A model generated the notes under the pieces. That model was not told the DNA's origin and did not search any database. It worked only from the letters and a program-made list of their open reading frames with translations. 64,000 nt of DNA from an uncultured Lachnospiraceae bacterium (GTDB lineage: Bacteria; Bacillota; Clostridia; Lachnospirales; Lachnospiraceae). The translations under genes and the position numbers were made by a program. Shown here one piece after another: positions 51,169 through 59,914 of the stretch; within the stretch, counting starts at the first letter, position 1; each line of letters begins with the position of its first letter. The stretch spans positions 62,001 through 126,000 of the forward strand of contig CAJURT010000006.1 of the NCBI GenBank assembly GCA_910588875.1, read 5' to 3'.

Positions 51169-52941
51169 CTATTTTCTCCTCGTATCTATCCAGCCATACC
51201 TTCGCATTTCTTCCCGAAATGCACTCCTGCGTAAATACTTATCCTTATACGATGTCATAAGCCTCTGTTTTGCGCCCTGTTCTCCCATGGATTCCTGCAC
51301 CTCGCCTAATGCGGCGATATACGCCGCGCATTCCCCATAATAATTCCTGCGGTTTGCTTCCATAATCCCTGCTGTCCGCTTTTCCAGCAGCGCCGTAATT
51401 CTTTTTACTACACGATCCCTGATAGCAGCTTCCATTTGCACCACAGACTTCCATTTTGAAAACAATCGGTAAAACAACTCATTTTCGACAATCTCCTCAA
51501 GCCCGCAGACGCCTTTTCGGTATTCTTCTGAGGAAAATTTCATAGCGCTTTTCACAATCTCTGCCATAGCCACTATTCCCTTGCCGTTCCACTGCCCCTC
51601 GTACAAATATAACAGATACAGTGCAATTCCCTGTTTCATAAAAGTTCCCGTCCAGCCCAGTGCCTGCGATTGACTCAATCCTTTCGTCAATACCTCTTCA
51701 AACTGCCCGTCTAAAAATCTGAGCAGTAACACCATATTGCTGTCCGGCCGATTTTCTTTCCGCTCAGAACATAAAGTACCCCTTTCATTTATGCCCAAAA
51801 AACCGTCTTTTTTATGTACCGTTAATTTCGCAAAATTTTTTCGAAGTTCTTTCCTTTTCTTTTCGTTTCCCCCGGCGCTTAACAGCGCTCGAAGGTAATT
51901 CACGGCAGAAGTATCCGATTCATATGCAGCAAAATAGCACGTTTCCAGTAAAGATAGGTTCTCATTTGCTGCAATCACATACTCCGCCGTTTTCAGCGCC
52001 ACCCTGCTGCGCATAATATATTTCTCTGGTATCGATTGGATCGCTTTTATTCCTATCGATACCATCTCATTTGCCGCCACACAATTCCTGTTTTCCAATA
52101 TATCCAAATATAATCCCGGATGGACCGCAGCATATTGATCCGCATACCGAACCTCCAACGAGATATCATTTAACAAACCAACGGCTTCCCCGATAAGGCG
52201 GTCTGCTTCATGCCCTGTCTTACCGCCAAGATATCCAATCCAGGATAGAAGAAATTCTTCCAACGCAGGTAATTCTTCATCACCATGCTGCATAATTGCT
52301 TCTAATGTGATCCTGTCCTCTTTTGCATTTACAATAATGCTATACAATGCCTCCGGGCGTATGGCAGGCGGCACTGCATAATATGCACAATATACCGTAT
52401 CAAGGATAACCCGTTCCAAACTGTAGTTCAAAAGTCCATGATGCACCATATCCCCAAAGGAAAGTTCTTCATCGCCATACTCACCATCGCATAGAATTTC
52501 CATTGCCAATATTTGATTTCCAACTTCAAAGCCTTCTTGATATCTCTCCCTGTCCATACAGATATGTACAAAATCACAGGCCTCCCCAAGCATATCTGAA
52601 ATACCTTCGTTATCCTCATAATAAACTTCCTCGTCACTGCAGTCATACCAGTCATCATATTCTTCGTTCCATCTTCCGGTAATCGTGACTTCCTGTGAAT
52701 CGATACTCTTTAAATTCTCTCTGACATGACGGTACATTTCGTCAAACTCAATATTTCTTTCCTCATTTTTATTTGGCTCCGTCCCTGCCTGATTCCCGGC
52801 CAATTTCAGCATTTCCAGAAAATCTTCCCTGCGGTGTTCCGGAAAACCCCTCCCGATCTCATGAATAAAAGCAATAAGCTGCTCTGTTGAACATTGCGCC
52901 GTAAGGGCGTCCGTCTGTTTCAAAAAATTGGTCAGATTCAT
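51169..52941 (-). CDS. Unrecognised 590-residue acidic helical protein
   Basis: I do not recognise this protein. It has no signal peptide or membrane segment. Residues 60-125 are strongly acidic (EEYDDWYDCSDEEVYYED); the rest is built of helices spaced like TPR or HEAT repeats, with many Tyr and Cys. The ending YKDKYLRRSAFREEMRRYG resembles the C-terminal ends of helical-repeat proteins found with SWIM zinc-finger families, a weak likeness only. Codon use looks more AT-rich than the surrounding genes. It has a good promoter of its own and adjoins decayed restriction genes, which suggests a mobile or defence-linked origin without proving it. Confidence 0.7.
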   Translation of the reverse strand: MNLTNFLKQTDALTAQCSTEQLIAFIHEIGRGFPEHRREDFLEMLKLAGNQAGTEPNKNEERNIEFDEMYRHVRENLKSIDSQEVTITGRWNEEYDDWYDCSDEEVYYEDNEGISDMLGEACDFVHICMDRERYQEGFEVGNQILAMEILCDGEYGDEELSFGDMVHHGLLNYSLERVILDTVYCAYYAVPPAIRPEALYSIIVNAKEDRITLEAIMQHGDEELPALEEFLLSWIGYLGGKTGHEADRLIGEAVGLLNDISLEVRYADQYAAVHPGLYLDILENRNCVAANEMVSIGIKAIQSIPEKYIMRSRVALKTAEYVIAANENLSLLETCYFAAYESDTSAVNYLRALLSAGGNEKKRKELRKNFAKLTVHKKDGFLGINERGTLCSERKENRPDSNMVLLLRFLDGQFEEVLTKGLSQSQALGWTGTFMKQGIALYLLYLYEGQWNGKGIVAMAEIVKSAMKFSSEEYRKGVCGLEEIVENELFYRLFSKWKSVVQMEAAIRDRVVKRITALLEKRTAGIMEANRRNYYGECAAYIAALGEVQESMGEQGAKQRLMTSYKDKYLRRSAFREEMRRYGWIDTRRK

Positions 52942-53052
52942 ATCGTATCTCCATTCTTATCTTTGCTGGCAGTGATTTACCGGCTGCAAAATGCGTCTGT
53001 TTTGTCTTCTATGCATTCTTATATGCGTTTCCGTTCAAAATACTCCATTAAT

Positions 53053-53081
53053 ATTATAAGCACAAAAACGCCGAATATCAA
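53053..53081 (-). promoter_or_regulatory. Promoter of the 590-residue unknown gene
   Basis: TTGATA (53076-53081) and a perfect TATAAT (53053-53058) are spaced by 17 bases on the minus strand, about 110 bases ahead of the start. Confidence 0.7.
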
Positions 53082-53180
53082 TCAATTTTGCCTGGCCACT
53101 TCATCTACGTGCCCTAAAGCGATACTCTCTCTTCAGTCTCTCAAAAATCTCAAAAGCTACCGGACATATTTCTACTGTAT

Positions 53181-53390
53181 CTAAACTTCTATCGGCCCCA
53201 TGGAAATCACTGATTCTACAAAATATATCCCGTTCTTATCCGCTTTGTACAAAATCACGTCCGGCATCTTATCATGCAAAGTTATTTTAAATCTTAATTT
53301 CTTCAGCTTTTCAACATTTTTTACCAAACCTTTCTCTATGGTATCGCCAACATACAAACATTCTGGAGATTTTAAAATTAAAAAGGGCTC
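53181..53390 (-). pseudogene. Probable C-terminal remnant of a BsuBI/PstI-type restriction endonuclease
   Basis: This lies in the 491-base gap between the unknown gene and tuf. The minus-strand frame reads ECLYVGDTIEKGLVKN, a Lys-rich link, then ITLHDKMPDVILYKADKNG and IYFVESVISMGPIEV before TAG at 53181. The order GDT, KMPDVxxY, (F/L)(V/I)E(S/A)VxSxGPI is what I know from the end of BsuBI/PstI-family enzymes, where the Asp, Glu and following residues are catalytic. There is no good start and no methyltransferase partner, so this is a fossil. The rest of the gap holds the promoter above and the tuf terminator, which overlaps the 5' edge of this frame. Confidence 0.5.
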
Positions 53391-53410
53391 CCCTATTCTT
53401 AGGAAAGCCC
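53380..53410 (-). terminator. Terminator after tuf
   Basis: An 11-pair stem (two G-U) with a TTCT/AGAA loop (53385-53395 and 53400-53410) is followed on the minus strand by TTTTTAATTTT, about 20 bases after the tuf stop. Confidence 0.88.
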
Positions 53411-53432
53411 CATAAAATCTGTTTTTTACTGA

Positions 53433-54626
53433 TTACTCAACAATAGAAACAACCCTGCCGGACCCAACGGTTCTGCCGCCCTCACGGATAGCGAAACGAA
53501 GGCCCTGCTCCATAGCTACCGGATGGATCAACTCTACGCTCATCTCTACGTTATCGCCAGGCATGCACATCTCGGTGCCGGCCGGCAGTTCGCAGACGCC
53601 GGTAACGTCGGTGGTTCTGAAGTAGAACTGCGGACGATAGTTGTTGAAGAACGGAGTATGACGGCCGCCCTCGTCCTTGGTCAGCACGTACACCTGAGCG
53701 GTGAACTTGTGATGGCACTTTACGGAGCCGGGTTTAACCAGAACCTGTCCGCGCTCGATCTCAGTTCTCTGAACGCCACGCAGCAGTGCGCCGATGTTAT
53801 CACCAGCCTGAGCCTCATCCAGCAGCTTACGGAACATCTCGATACCGGTAACAACCGTCTTTCTGGTCTCTTCCTTGATACCAACGATCTCAACCTCATC
53901 ATTCAGATGCAGAGTACCACGCTCCACACGGCCGGTAGCAACGGTACCACGACCGGTAATGGTGAACACGTCCTCAACAGGCATCAGGAACGGCTTGTCA
54001 GTCTCACGCTGCGGATCCGGAACCCAGGAGTCAACCGCATCCATCAGTTCCAGAACCTTGTCGCCCCACTCGCTGGAGGGATCCTCAAGAGCCTTCAGGG
54101 CAGAACCCTGGATAATCGGGGTGTCATCCCCCGGGAACTCATACTCGTTCAACAGTTCACGGATCTCCATGTCAACCAGTTCCAGCAGTTCCGGATCGTC
54201 AACCATGTCGCACTTGTTCATGAATACAACGATATAGGGAACGCCTACCTGGCGGGACAGCAGGATGTGCTCTCTGGTCTGAGCCATAACACCGTCGGTA
54301 GCAGCAACTACCAGGATAGCGCCGTCCATCTGAGCAGCGCCGGTGATCATGTTCTTAACGTAGTCAGCATGTCCTGGGCAGTCAACGTGTGCATAGTGTC
54401 TGTTATCTGTCTCGTACTCCACGTGAGCGGTGGAGATGGTGATACCACGCTCTCTTTCTTCCGGAGCCTTATCAATGTTCTCAAATGCCACAGCCTCACC
54501 GGTACCCTTTCTCTCATGCAGTGTCTTGGTGATAGCAGCGGTCAGTGTGGTCTTACCATGGTCAACGTGGCCGATGGTACCGATGTTACAATGCGGTTTG
54601 GTTCTTTCAAACTTTGCTTTTGCCAT
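53433..54626 (-). CDS. tuf: Elongation factor Tu
   Basis: A 397-residue GTPase that brings aminoacyl-tRNA to the ribosome. It shows GHVDHGKTTLTAAI (P-loop), DCPGHADYVKNMITGAAQMD (G3) and MNKCDMVDD (G4), with domains 2 and 3 complete. AAGGAGG precedes the ATG at 54626. It is the last gene of the str operon but also has its own strong promoter in the 106-base gap after fusA, which allows extra tuf expression. Sequence is typical throughout. Confidence 0.99.
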   Translation of the reverse strand: MAKAKFERTKPHCNIGTIGHVDHGKTTLTAAITKTLHERKGTGEAVAFENIDKAPEERERGITISTAHVEYETDNRHYAHVDCPGHADYVKNMITGAAQMDGAILVVAATDGVMAQTREHILLSRQVGVPYIVVFMNKCDMVDDPELLELVDMEIRELLNEYEFPGDDTPIIQGSALKALEDPSSEWGDKVLELMDAVDSWVPDPQRETDKPFLMPVEDVFTITGRGTVATGRVERGTLHLNDEVEIVGIKEETRKTVVTGIEMFRKLLDEAQAGDNIGALLRGVQRTEIERGQVLVKPGSVKCHHKFTAQVYVLTKDEGGRHTPFFNNYRPQFYFRTTDVTGVCELPAGTEMCMPGDNVEMSVELIHPVAMEQGLRFAIREGGRTVGSGRVVSIVE

Positions 54627-54686
54627 TTTAAAACGTCCTCCTTAATTTGGCCACAATGGGCTTTCCTTTATATATAGGCTGTCCTT

Positions 54687-54715
54687 ATTATATGCGATTT
54701 ACGCAAGTTTTTCAA
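54687..54715 (-). promoter_or_regulatory. Internal promoter for tuf
   Basis: TTGAAA (54710-54715) and a perfect TATAAT (54687-54692) are spaced by 17 bases on the minus strand, between fusA and tuf. Confidence 0.75.
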
Positions 54716-54732
54716 GCCTATTTTCCAACTAC

Positions 54733-56850
54733 TTAGTGCTTATGCTCAGCAATAATCTTCTCCTGCACAGACTTCGGAACCGGCTCATACTTCTCAAAGA
54801 ACATAGAGTAATTGCCGCGGCCCTGAGTCTTGGAACGCAGGTCAGTGGAATAGCCGAACATCTCGGAAAGGGGTACGAACGCTCTCACGATCTTGCCGCC
54901 GCCCAGATCATCCATTCCCTCGATGCGTCCGCGCCGGGAGTTGATATCCCCGATCACGTCACCCATATAATCCTCCGGCATAGTCACTTCCACCTTCATG
55001 ATCGGCTCAAGCAGGATGGAACCAGCCTTCTGCATCGCATCCTTAAATGCCATGGAGCCGGCAATCTTAAATGCCATCTCACTGGAGTCAACCTCATGGT
55101 AGGAACCGTCGAATACAGTTGCCTTCACGCCCAGCACCGGGAAGCCTGCCAGCACACCGGTCTTGGAAGCCTCCTCAATACCCTCGCCTACCGCCGGGAT
55201 ATATTCCTTTGGAATCGCACCGCCGACCACTGCAGATTCAAACTTAAAGACTTCCTCTGCATTGGCATCCATGGGCTCAAAGCGTACCTTACAGTGTCCG
55301 TACTGACCACGTCCGCCGGACTGTCTGGCATACTTGCTGTCCACCTCCACAGCCTTGGTAAAGGTCTCCTTATAAGCAACCTGGGGTGCACCCACATTCG
55401 CCTCCACGTTAAACTCACGCAGCAGACGGTCTACAATAATCTCCAGATGCAACTCGCCCATACCGGAAATGATGGTCTGGCCGGTCTCCTGGTCGGTCCT
55501 GGCACGGAAGGTGGGATCCTCCTCCGCCAGCTTGGCCAGTGCCTCGCCCATCTTGCCCTGGCCGGCCTTGGTCTTGGGCTCGATGGCGATATCGATAACC
55601 GGCTCCGGGAACTCCATGGATTCCAGAATCACCGGATGCTGCTCGTCGCAGATGGTATCACCGGTAGTGGTCAGCTTAAAGCCTACCGCTGCCGCGATAT
55701 CCCCGGAATACACCTTATCCAGTTCCTGCCGCTTGTTGGCATGCATCTGCAGGATACGGCCCACACGCTCTTTCTTGTCCTTTGTGGCATTCAGAATATA
55801 GGAACCGGAGTTCAGGGTTCCGGAATATACCCGGAAGAACGCCAGTTTTCCCACAAAGGGATCCGTCATAATCTTAAATGCCAGAGCCGAGAAGGGCTCC
55901 TCATCCGAAGAATGGCGCTCGATCTCATTGCCATCCATATCCACACCCTTGATTGCAGGAATATCCGTGGGCGCCGGCATATATTCCAGCACAGCATCCA
56001 GAAGCTTCTGGACACCCTTGTTCCGGTAAGCGCTGCCGCAGCATACCGGCACTGCGGTACACTCACAGGTGGCTTTTCTCAGGACCCGCTTCATATCCTC
56101 AACAGACGGCTCCTCGCCCTCCAGATACATCATCATCAGGTCATCATCCAGTTCGCACACCTTCTCCACCAGCTCCGTACGGTACAGCTCGGCATCTACC
56201 GCCATATCCTCCGGCACGTCCACGATAGAGACATCCTCGCCCTTATTGTCATTATAGATATAGGCCTTCATCTCAAACAGGTCAATGATGCCCTTAAACT
56301 CATCTTCCTTGCCGATCGGCAGCTGCAGGCAGATCGCATTCTTGCCCAGACGCTCCCGGATCTGATCCACGGCACCGAAAAAGTTTGCTCCCAGGATATC
56401 CATCTTATTGATGAATGCCATACGGGGTACATTGTAGGTGTCTGCCTGACGCCATACATTTTCTGACTGCGGCTCCACACCACCCTTGGCACAGAACACG
56501 CCGACAGCGCCGTCCAGCACGCGCAGGGAACGCTCTACCTCAACCGTGAAATCCACGTGTCCGGGAGTATCGATAATATTGATCCGATGCTCCAGAGCCC
56601 CCTCCTTCGGTCTGCAGTTCTCCTGCAGGGTCCAGTGACAAGTCGTGGCCGCAGAAGTGATGGTGATCCCGCGCTCCTGCTCCTGGGCCATCCAGTCCAT
56701 GGTTGCAGTACCTTCATGAGTATCACCGATTTTGTAGTTTACGCCAGTATAATACAGAATACGCTCGGTCAATGTGGTCTTACCGGCATCGATGTGAGCC
56801 ATAATTCCGATATTCCTGGTTCTCTCTAACGGATATTCTCTTCCAGCCAA
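54733..56850 (-). CDS. fusA: Elongation factor G
   Basis: A 705-residue translocation GTPase with the P-loop AHIDAGKTTLTERIL, the G2 region GTATMDWMAQEQERGITI, DTPGHVDFTVEVERSLRVLD (G3) and INKMDILGAN (G4), followed by the five-domain EF-G layout with RGQYGHCKVRFEPMD in domain IV. Full length. It lies 15 bases after rpsG in the str operon. It is the canonical EF-G, not a ribosome-protection paralogue, judging from context and the conserved domain IV. Confidence 0.98.
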   Translation of the reverse strand: MAGREYPLERTRNIGIMAHIDAGKTTLTERILYYTGVNYKIGDTHEGTATMDWMAQEQERGITITSAATTCHWTLQENCRPKEGALEHRINIIDTPGHVDFTVEVERSLRVLDGAVGVFCAKGGVEPQSENVWRQADTYNVPRMAFINKMDILGANFFGAVDQIRERLGKNAICLQLPIGKEDEFKGIIDLFEMKAYIYNDNKGEDVSIVDVPEDMAVDAELYRTELVEKVCELDDDLMMMYLEGEEPSVEDMKRVLRKATCECTAVPVCCGSAYRNKGVQKLLDAVLEYMPAPTDIPAIKGVDMDGNEIERHSSDEEPFSALAFKIMTDPFVGKLAFFRVYSGTLNSGSYILNATKDKKERVGRILQMHANKRQELDKVYSGDIAAAVGFKLTTTGDTICDEQHPVILESMEFPEPVIDIAIEPKTKAGQGKMGEALAKLAEEDPTFRARTDQETGQTIISGMGELHLEIIVDRLLREFNVEANVGAPQVAYKETFTKAVEVDSKYARQSGGRGQYGHCKVRFEPMDANAEEVFKFESAVVGGAIPKEYIPAVGEGIEEASKTGVLAGFPVLGVKATVFDGSYHEVDSSEMAFKIAGSMAFKDAMQKAGSILLEPIMKVEVTMPEDYMGDVIGDINSRRGRIEGMDDLGGGKIVRAFVPLSEMFGYSTDLRSKTQGRGNYSMFFEKYEPVPKSVQEKIIAEHKH

Positions 56851-56865
56851 AGCTTTGTCCTCCTA

Positions 56866-57336
56866 TTAGAATCTAAAATGGGAGAAGGCCTTGTTCGCCT
56901 CTGCCATCTTATGCATATCTTCTTTCCGCTTCACGGATGCGCCTGTGTTGTTGGCAGCGTCCATAATCTCGTTCGCCAGTCTCTCCTCCTGGGTCTTCTC
57001 ATTCCTCTTGCGGGAGAACATGGTGATCCAGCGAAGCGCCAGGGTCTGGCGTCTCTCCGGCTTAACCTCGATCGGCACCTGATAGGTGGCACCGCCGATT
57101 CTCTTGGCTTTTACCTCCAAGACCGGCATAATGTTGTTCATTGCTTCCTCGAAAACCTCTACTGCAGGCTTTCCGGTCTTCTCTTCCACACGGGCAAATG
57201 CTCCGTATACGATCTTCTGGGCAATCCCTCTCTTGCCGTCCAGCATGATGTTGTTAATCAGCTTGGTCACAACCTTATTGTTGTATAAAGGATCCGCCAA
57301 TACATCTCTTTTCTGAATATGTCCTTTACGTGGCAC
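56866..57336 (-). CDS. rpsG: Ribosomal protein S7
   Basis: A 156-residue 30S protein that starts assembly of the 16S head. VPRKGHIQKRDVLADPLYNN at the start and KRKEDMHKMAEANKAFSHFRF at the end are typical. The start is GTG at 57336, with AAGGAGG eight bases ahead; an ATG seven codons upstream would place that ribosome site inside the gene. The 208-base gap to rpsL has small hairpins (for example CGGCA/TGCCG) where S7 might bind to control the operon, as in E. coli, but I cannot show this. Confidence 0.97.
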   Translation of the reverse strand: MPRKGHIQKRDVLADPLYNNKVVTKLINNIMLDGKRGIAQKIVYGAFARVEEKTGKPAVEVFEEAMNNIMPVLEVKAKRIGGATYQVPIEVKPERRQTLALRWITMFSRKRNEKTQEERLANEIMDAANNTGASVKRKEDMHKMAEANKAFSHFRF

Positions 57337-57544
57337 GTTACTTCCCTCCTTAATCATTCAATGGATTAAATCATCGGTACTCACATGTTTCCATAAAATG
57401 TGTTCGTGCTCGGTCGTTTGATCTATTCCTGCAACCCACAGGTCAATATCACCGGCACTACAGTCACTTTACTGCCGTTAGTGGTACTTCATTCACTGCT
57501 TTCCTGCAGCCTGGCTGTGATGATTTGCCTATCGCCACAGTTTC

Positions 57545-57967
57545 TTACTTCTTAGCAGCTTTCGGCCGCTTCGCGCCATATTTGGAACGGGCTTTCTTGC
57601 GGTTGGCAACGCCGGCGGTATCCAGAGTACCTCTGATAATATGATATCTGGTACCGGGCAGATCCTTAACTCTTCCGCCGCGGATCAGCACCACGCTGTG
57701 CTCCTGCAGATTGTGTCCCTCTCCGGGGATATAGCTGGTAACCTCGATTCCGTTGGAAAGACGTACTCTCGCAATCTTACGGAGTGCGGAGTTCGGCTTC
57801 TTCGGGGTAGCGGTCTTCACCGCTGTGCAGACGCCTCTCTTCTGCGGGGAGGAGATATCGGTAGCACGCTTGCGTAAAGAGTTGTAGCCTCTCTGCAGAG
57901 CCGGTGCCGTAGACTTCTTCACCGATGTCTGTCTTCCCTTTCTGACTAACTGGTTAAATGTTGGCAT
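57545..57967 (-). CDS. rpsL: Ribosomal protein S12
   Basis: A 140-residue decoding-centre protein with TPKKPNSALRK and GRVKDLPGTRYH; the Lys residues linked to streptomycin response are the wild-type ones. It begins MPTFNQLVRKGRQ. Its TTGACA/TATAAT promoter marks it as the first gene of a str transcription unit separate from any rpoBC operon. A GGAGGTG site precedes the ATG. Confidence 0.98.
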   Translation of the reverse strand: MPTFNQLVRKGRQTSVKKSTAPALQRGYNSLRKRATDISSPQKRGVCTAVKTATPKKPNSALRKIARVRLSNGIEVTSYIPGEGHNLQEHSVVLIRGGRVKDLPGTRYHIIRGTLDTAGVANRKKARSKYGAKRPKAAKK

Positions 57968-58062
57968 TCCGTTTCACCTCCTGTGATATTGTCTGTTGGT
58001 TGCTGTAAGTCTTCAGCTTTTTGCACACAAAAAAATACAACGTGTTTTTTGCACGCCTCACC

Positions 58063-58091
58063 ATTATATCTACATTATAAAATGCTGTCAA
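58063..58091 (-). promoter_or_regulatory. Consensus promoter of the str operon
   Basis: A perfect TTGACA (58086-58091) and perfect TATAAT (58063-58068) are spaced by 17 bases on the minus strand, about 95 bases before rpsL. Confidence 0.93.
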
Positions 58092-58152
58092 GGGAATTTT
58101 TTCAAATTCATGGGAATAAAATGGAACAAACCTGTAAAAAAGAGGATTTCTT

Positions 58153-58518
58153 ATGAATGTTTCCGGCTCTAAAGTACTTTTACGCTCTCTGCTCGCGGCC
58201 TATCTGCTGTCCGGGGTGCTTCTGCTGATCCTTTCCTTTGCTCTCTACAAGCTGAAGCTGGAGGAAGCGCAGATCGATGCCGCCGTATACGGAGTCTATG
58301 TGATCGCCTGCCTCTTCGGCGGCTTCCTGGCCGGCAAGGCGGCATTGTCCCGCAGATTCTTCTGGGGAATGCTCACGGGCATTCTGTATTTCGCCGTGCT
58401 CTTTGCCATCTCCTGGCTGATGAACCGGCAGACCGTGCCGGTGCCGGATCTCACCCGGGCCGCCACCGTGCTGGCCTGCTGCGCCGTAGGCGGAACCGCA
58501 GGAGGGATGTTCAGCTGA
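58153..58518 (+). CDS. TIGR04086-family small membrane protein
   Basis: A 121-residue protein with four transmembrane helices. The pattern LLRSLLAAYLLSGVLLLILS, then AAVYGVYVIACLFGGFLAGK and the ending LACCAVGGTAGGMFS matches the TIGR04086 family of Firmicutes, whose function is unknown. AGAGG lies seven bases ahead of the ATG. It is divergent from rpsL and convergent with the CBS-domain gene. Its stop codon is inside a perfect palindrome. Confidence 0.85.
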   Translation: MNVSGSKVLLRSLLAAYLLSGVLLLILSFALYKLKLEEAQIDAAVYGVYVIACLFGGFLAGKAALSRRFFWGMLTGILYFAVLFAISWLMNRQTVPVPDLTRAATVLACCAVGGTAGGMFS

Positions 58519-58529
58519 ACATCCCTCCT
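58500..58529. terminator. Perfect 30-bp palindrome spanning the TIGR04086 stop codon
   Basis: The two 15-base halves (58500-58514 and 58515-58529) are exact reverse complements, with TGA 58516-58518 near the centre. A weak T-rich tail follows on the plus strand. It lies between convergent genes and may end both transcripts. Confidence 0.65.
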
Positions 58530-58536
58530 GTTATCT

Positions 58537-59871
58537 TTAAGACGCAGCACCCTCTGTCTCCGCCTGGTGCTCTTTTCTGTCCCTGCCATCCGTATCTTCC
58601 CCTTCTTTCTCCTCATCCCCCAGGATATACAGATGGATCTTCTCTATCCGGTTCTTTTCCACACTGTCCACCACCAGCCGCAGCCCCTCATGGCTCACCT
58701 CTTCCCCTGCCTCGGGAAGATGGTCCAAAAGGCCGATCACCAGGCCGCCGATAGAATCATAATCCTCGGATTCCAGCTTCAGATCCAGCCAGCTGTTGAG
58801 GTCATCCAGCTTGGTGGAACCGCTGACCAGGTATTCGTCAGCAGCAATCATCTTCACTGCATCCTCCTCGTCCTCGTCATACTCGTCCCGGATCTCACCC
58901 ACGATCTCCTCCAGCATATCCTCCAGGGTCACCATGCCGGCCGTGGCGCCGTACTCATCCAGCACGATGATGAAGTTATTAAAGGTCTTGCGCATCTCCA
59001 CCATCAGTTCCGCCGTCTTCTTATACTCGTAGGTGTACAAGGGCTGCCGCAGAAAGTCCCGGATGTTAAAGGCCTTGCGTTCTGCCAGCAGAAAATCCTT
59101 CACATTGATGATGCCGATCACGTTATCCGTAGTCCCCTCATACACCGGAAAACGGGTGAACTTCTCCTGACGGAAGATCTCCATCAGTTCCTCAAAGGTA
59201 GTGTCCACATCCACCATCACCATATCGATCCGGGGTACCATCACATCCTTTGCCACCGAATCTCCGAAGTCAAACACATTGTTGATCATCTTCTTCTCTT
59301 CCGACTCGATCACACCCTCCTCGTGGCTTACCTCCACGATGGTGCGCAGTTCATCCTCTGTGATGGCCTCCTGCTTTTTCTTGGGATCCACCCGCAAAAG
59401 CAGCAAAAATCCCAGGGAAAGCTGATTGATGCAGAAAATCACCGGCGTTAAAAGCTTCATCATCAGATAAATGATCCCTGCATACTGCAGCGCCAGCCGC
59501 TCCGAATGGATCGTCGCCAGGGTCTTAGGAGAAATCTCTCCGAAAACCAATATTAACAGTGTCAGGATACCGGTTGCCACTCCCACTGCTTTGCTGCCGA
59601 ACATCTGCAGCGTCAGGGTCGTCATCAGGGAGGATGCCGAAAGGTTCACAATATTATTGCCCACCAGAATGGTGCTCAGCATTTTCCCCGGCTCTTCGAT
59701 TATCTTAGTCAGGGTAACCGCCCGTTTGTCCCCCGCCTCCGCCAGGGTCCGCACCCTCATGCGGTTGACCGTAGTAAGCGCCGTCTCTGCCGAAGAGAAA
59801 AAGGCCGAGAGGCAAAGCAGCACAACAACCGTACAGATCTGTATGCCCGTACTGTCTCCTGAGTCTAACAT
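58537..59871 (-). CDS. CNNM/CorC-like transporter: DUF21, CBS pair and CorC_HlyC domain
   Basis: A 444-residue protein often labelled hemolysin. Residues 8-190 form the DUF21 membrane domain (FSSAETALTTVNRMR, LVFGEISPKTLA). Two CBS modules lie near 215-340 (VPRIDMVMVDVDTTFEELME, FIIVLDEYGATAGMVTLEDM). The last part is the CorC_HlyC domain (DSIGGLVIGLLDHLPEAGEE). Members transport or sense Mg2+ and Co2+; haemolysis is not implied. It follows lspA by 43 bases, probably in one operon, but its AAGGAG site is 14 bases from the ATG, so initiation may be weak or start elsewhere. Confidence 0.93.
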   Translation of the reverse strand: MLDSGDSTGIQICTVVVLLCLSAFFSSAETALTTVNRMRVRTLAEAGDKRAVTLTKIIEEPGKMLSTILVGNNIVNLSASSLMTTLTLQMFGSKAVGVATGILTLLILVFGEISPKTLATIHSERLALQYAGIIYLMMKLLTPVIFCINQLSLGFLLLLRVDPKKKQEAITEDELRTIVEVSHEEGVIESEEKKMINNVFDFGDSVAKDVMVPRIDMVMVDVDTTFEELMEIFRQEKFTRFPVYEGTTDNVIGIINVKDFLLAERKAFNIRDFLRQPLYTYEYKKTAELMVEMRKTFNNFIIVLDEYGATAGMVTLEDMLEEIVGEIRDEYDEDEEDAVKMIAADEYLVSGSTKLDDLNSWLDLKLESEDYDSIGGLVIGLLDHLPEAGEEVSHEGLRLVVDSVEKNRIEKIHLYILGDEEKEGEDTDGRDRKEHQAETEGAAS

Positions 59872-59914
59872 AGAATTACATTAATCTCCTTCCGAATTAT
59901 AATTGCTACCGATT

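Noticed and set aside
52894..53184. 96-codon plus-strand frame ahead of the unknown 590-residue gene
   Set aside because: It overlaps that gene's start and promoter, has no ribosome site and no recognisable content.
53200..53415. 71-codon plus-strand frame behind tuf
   Set aside because: The minus strand gives a restriction-enzyme-like sequence in the same stretch, so the plus frame is its shadow.
53523..54677. 384-codon plus-strand frame opposite tuf
   Set aside because: Antisense shadow of EF-Tu caused by codon bias; no ribosome site and no family motifs.
54736..56466. 576-codon plus-strand frame opposite fusA
   Set aside because: Antisense shadow of EF-G with His/Leu-rich composition; not a credible protein.
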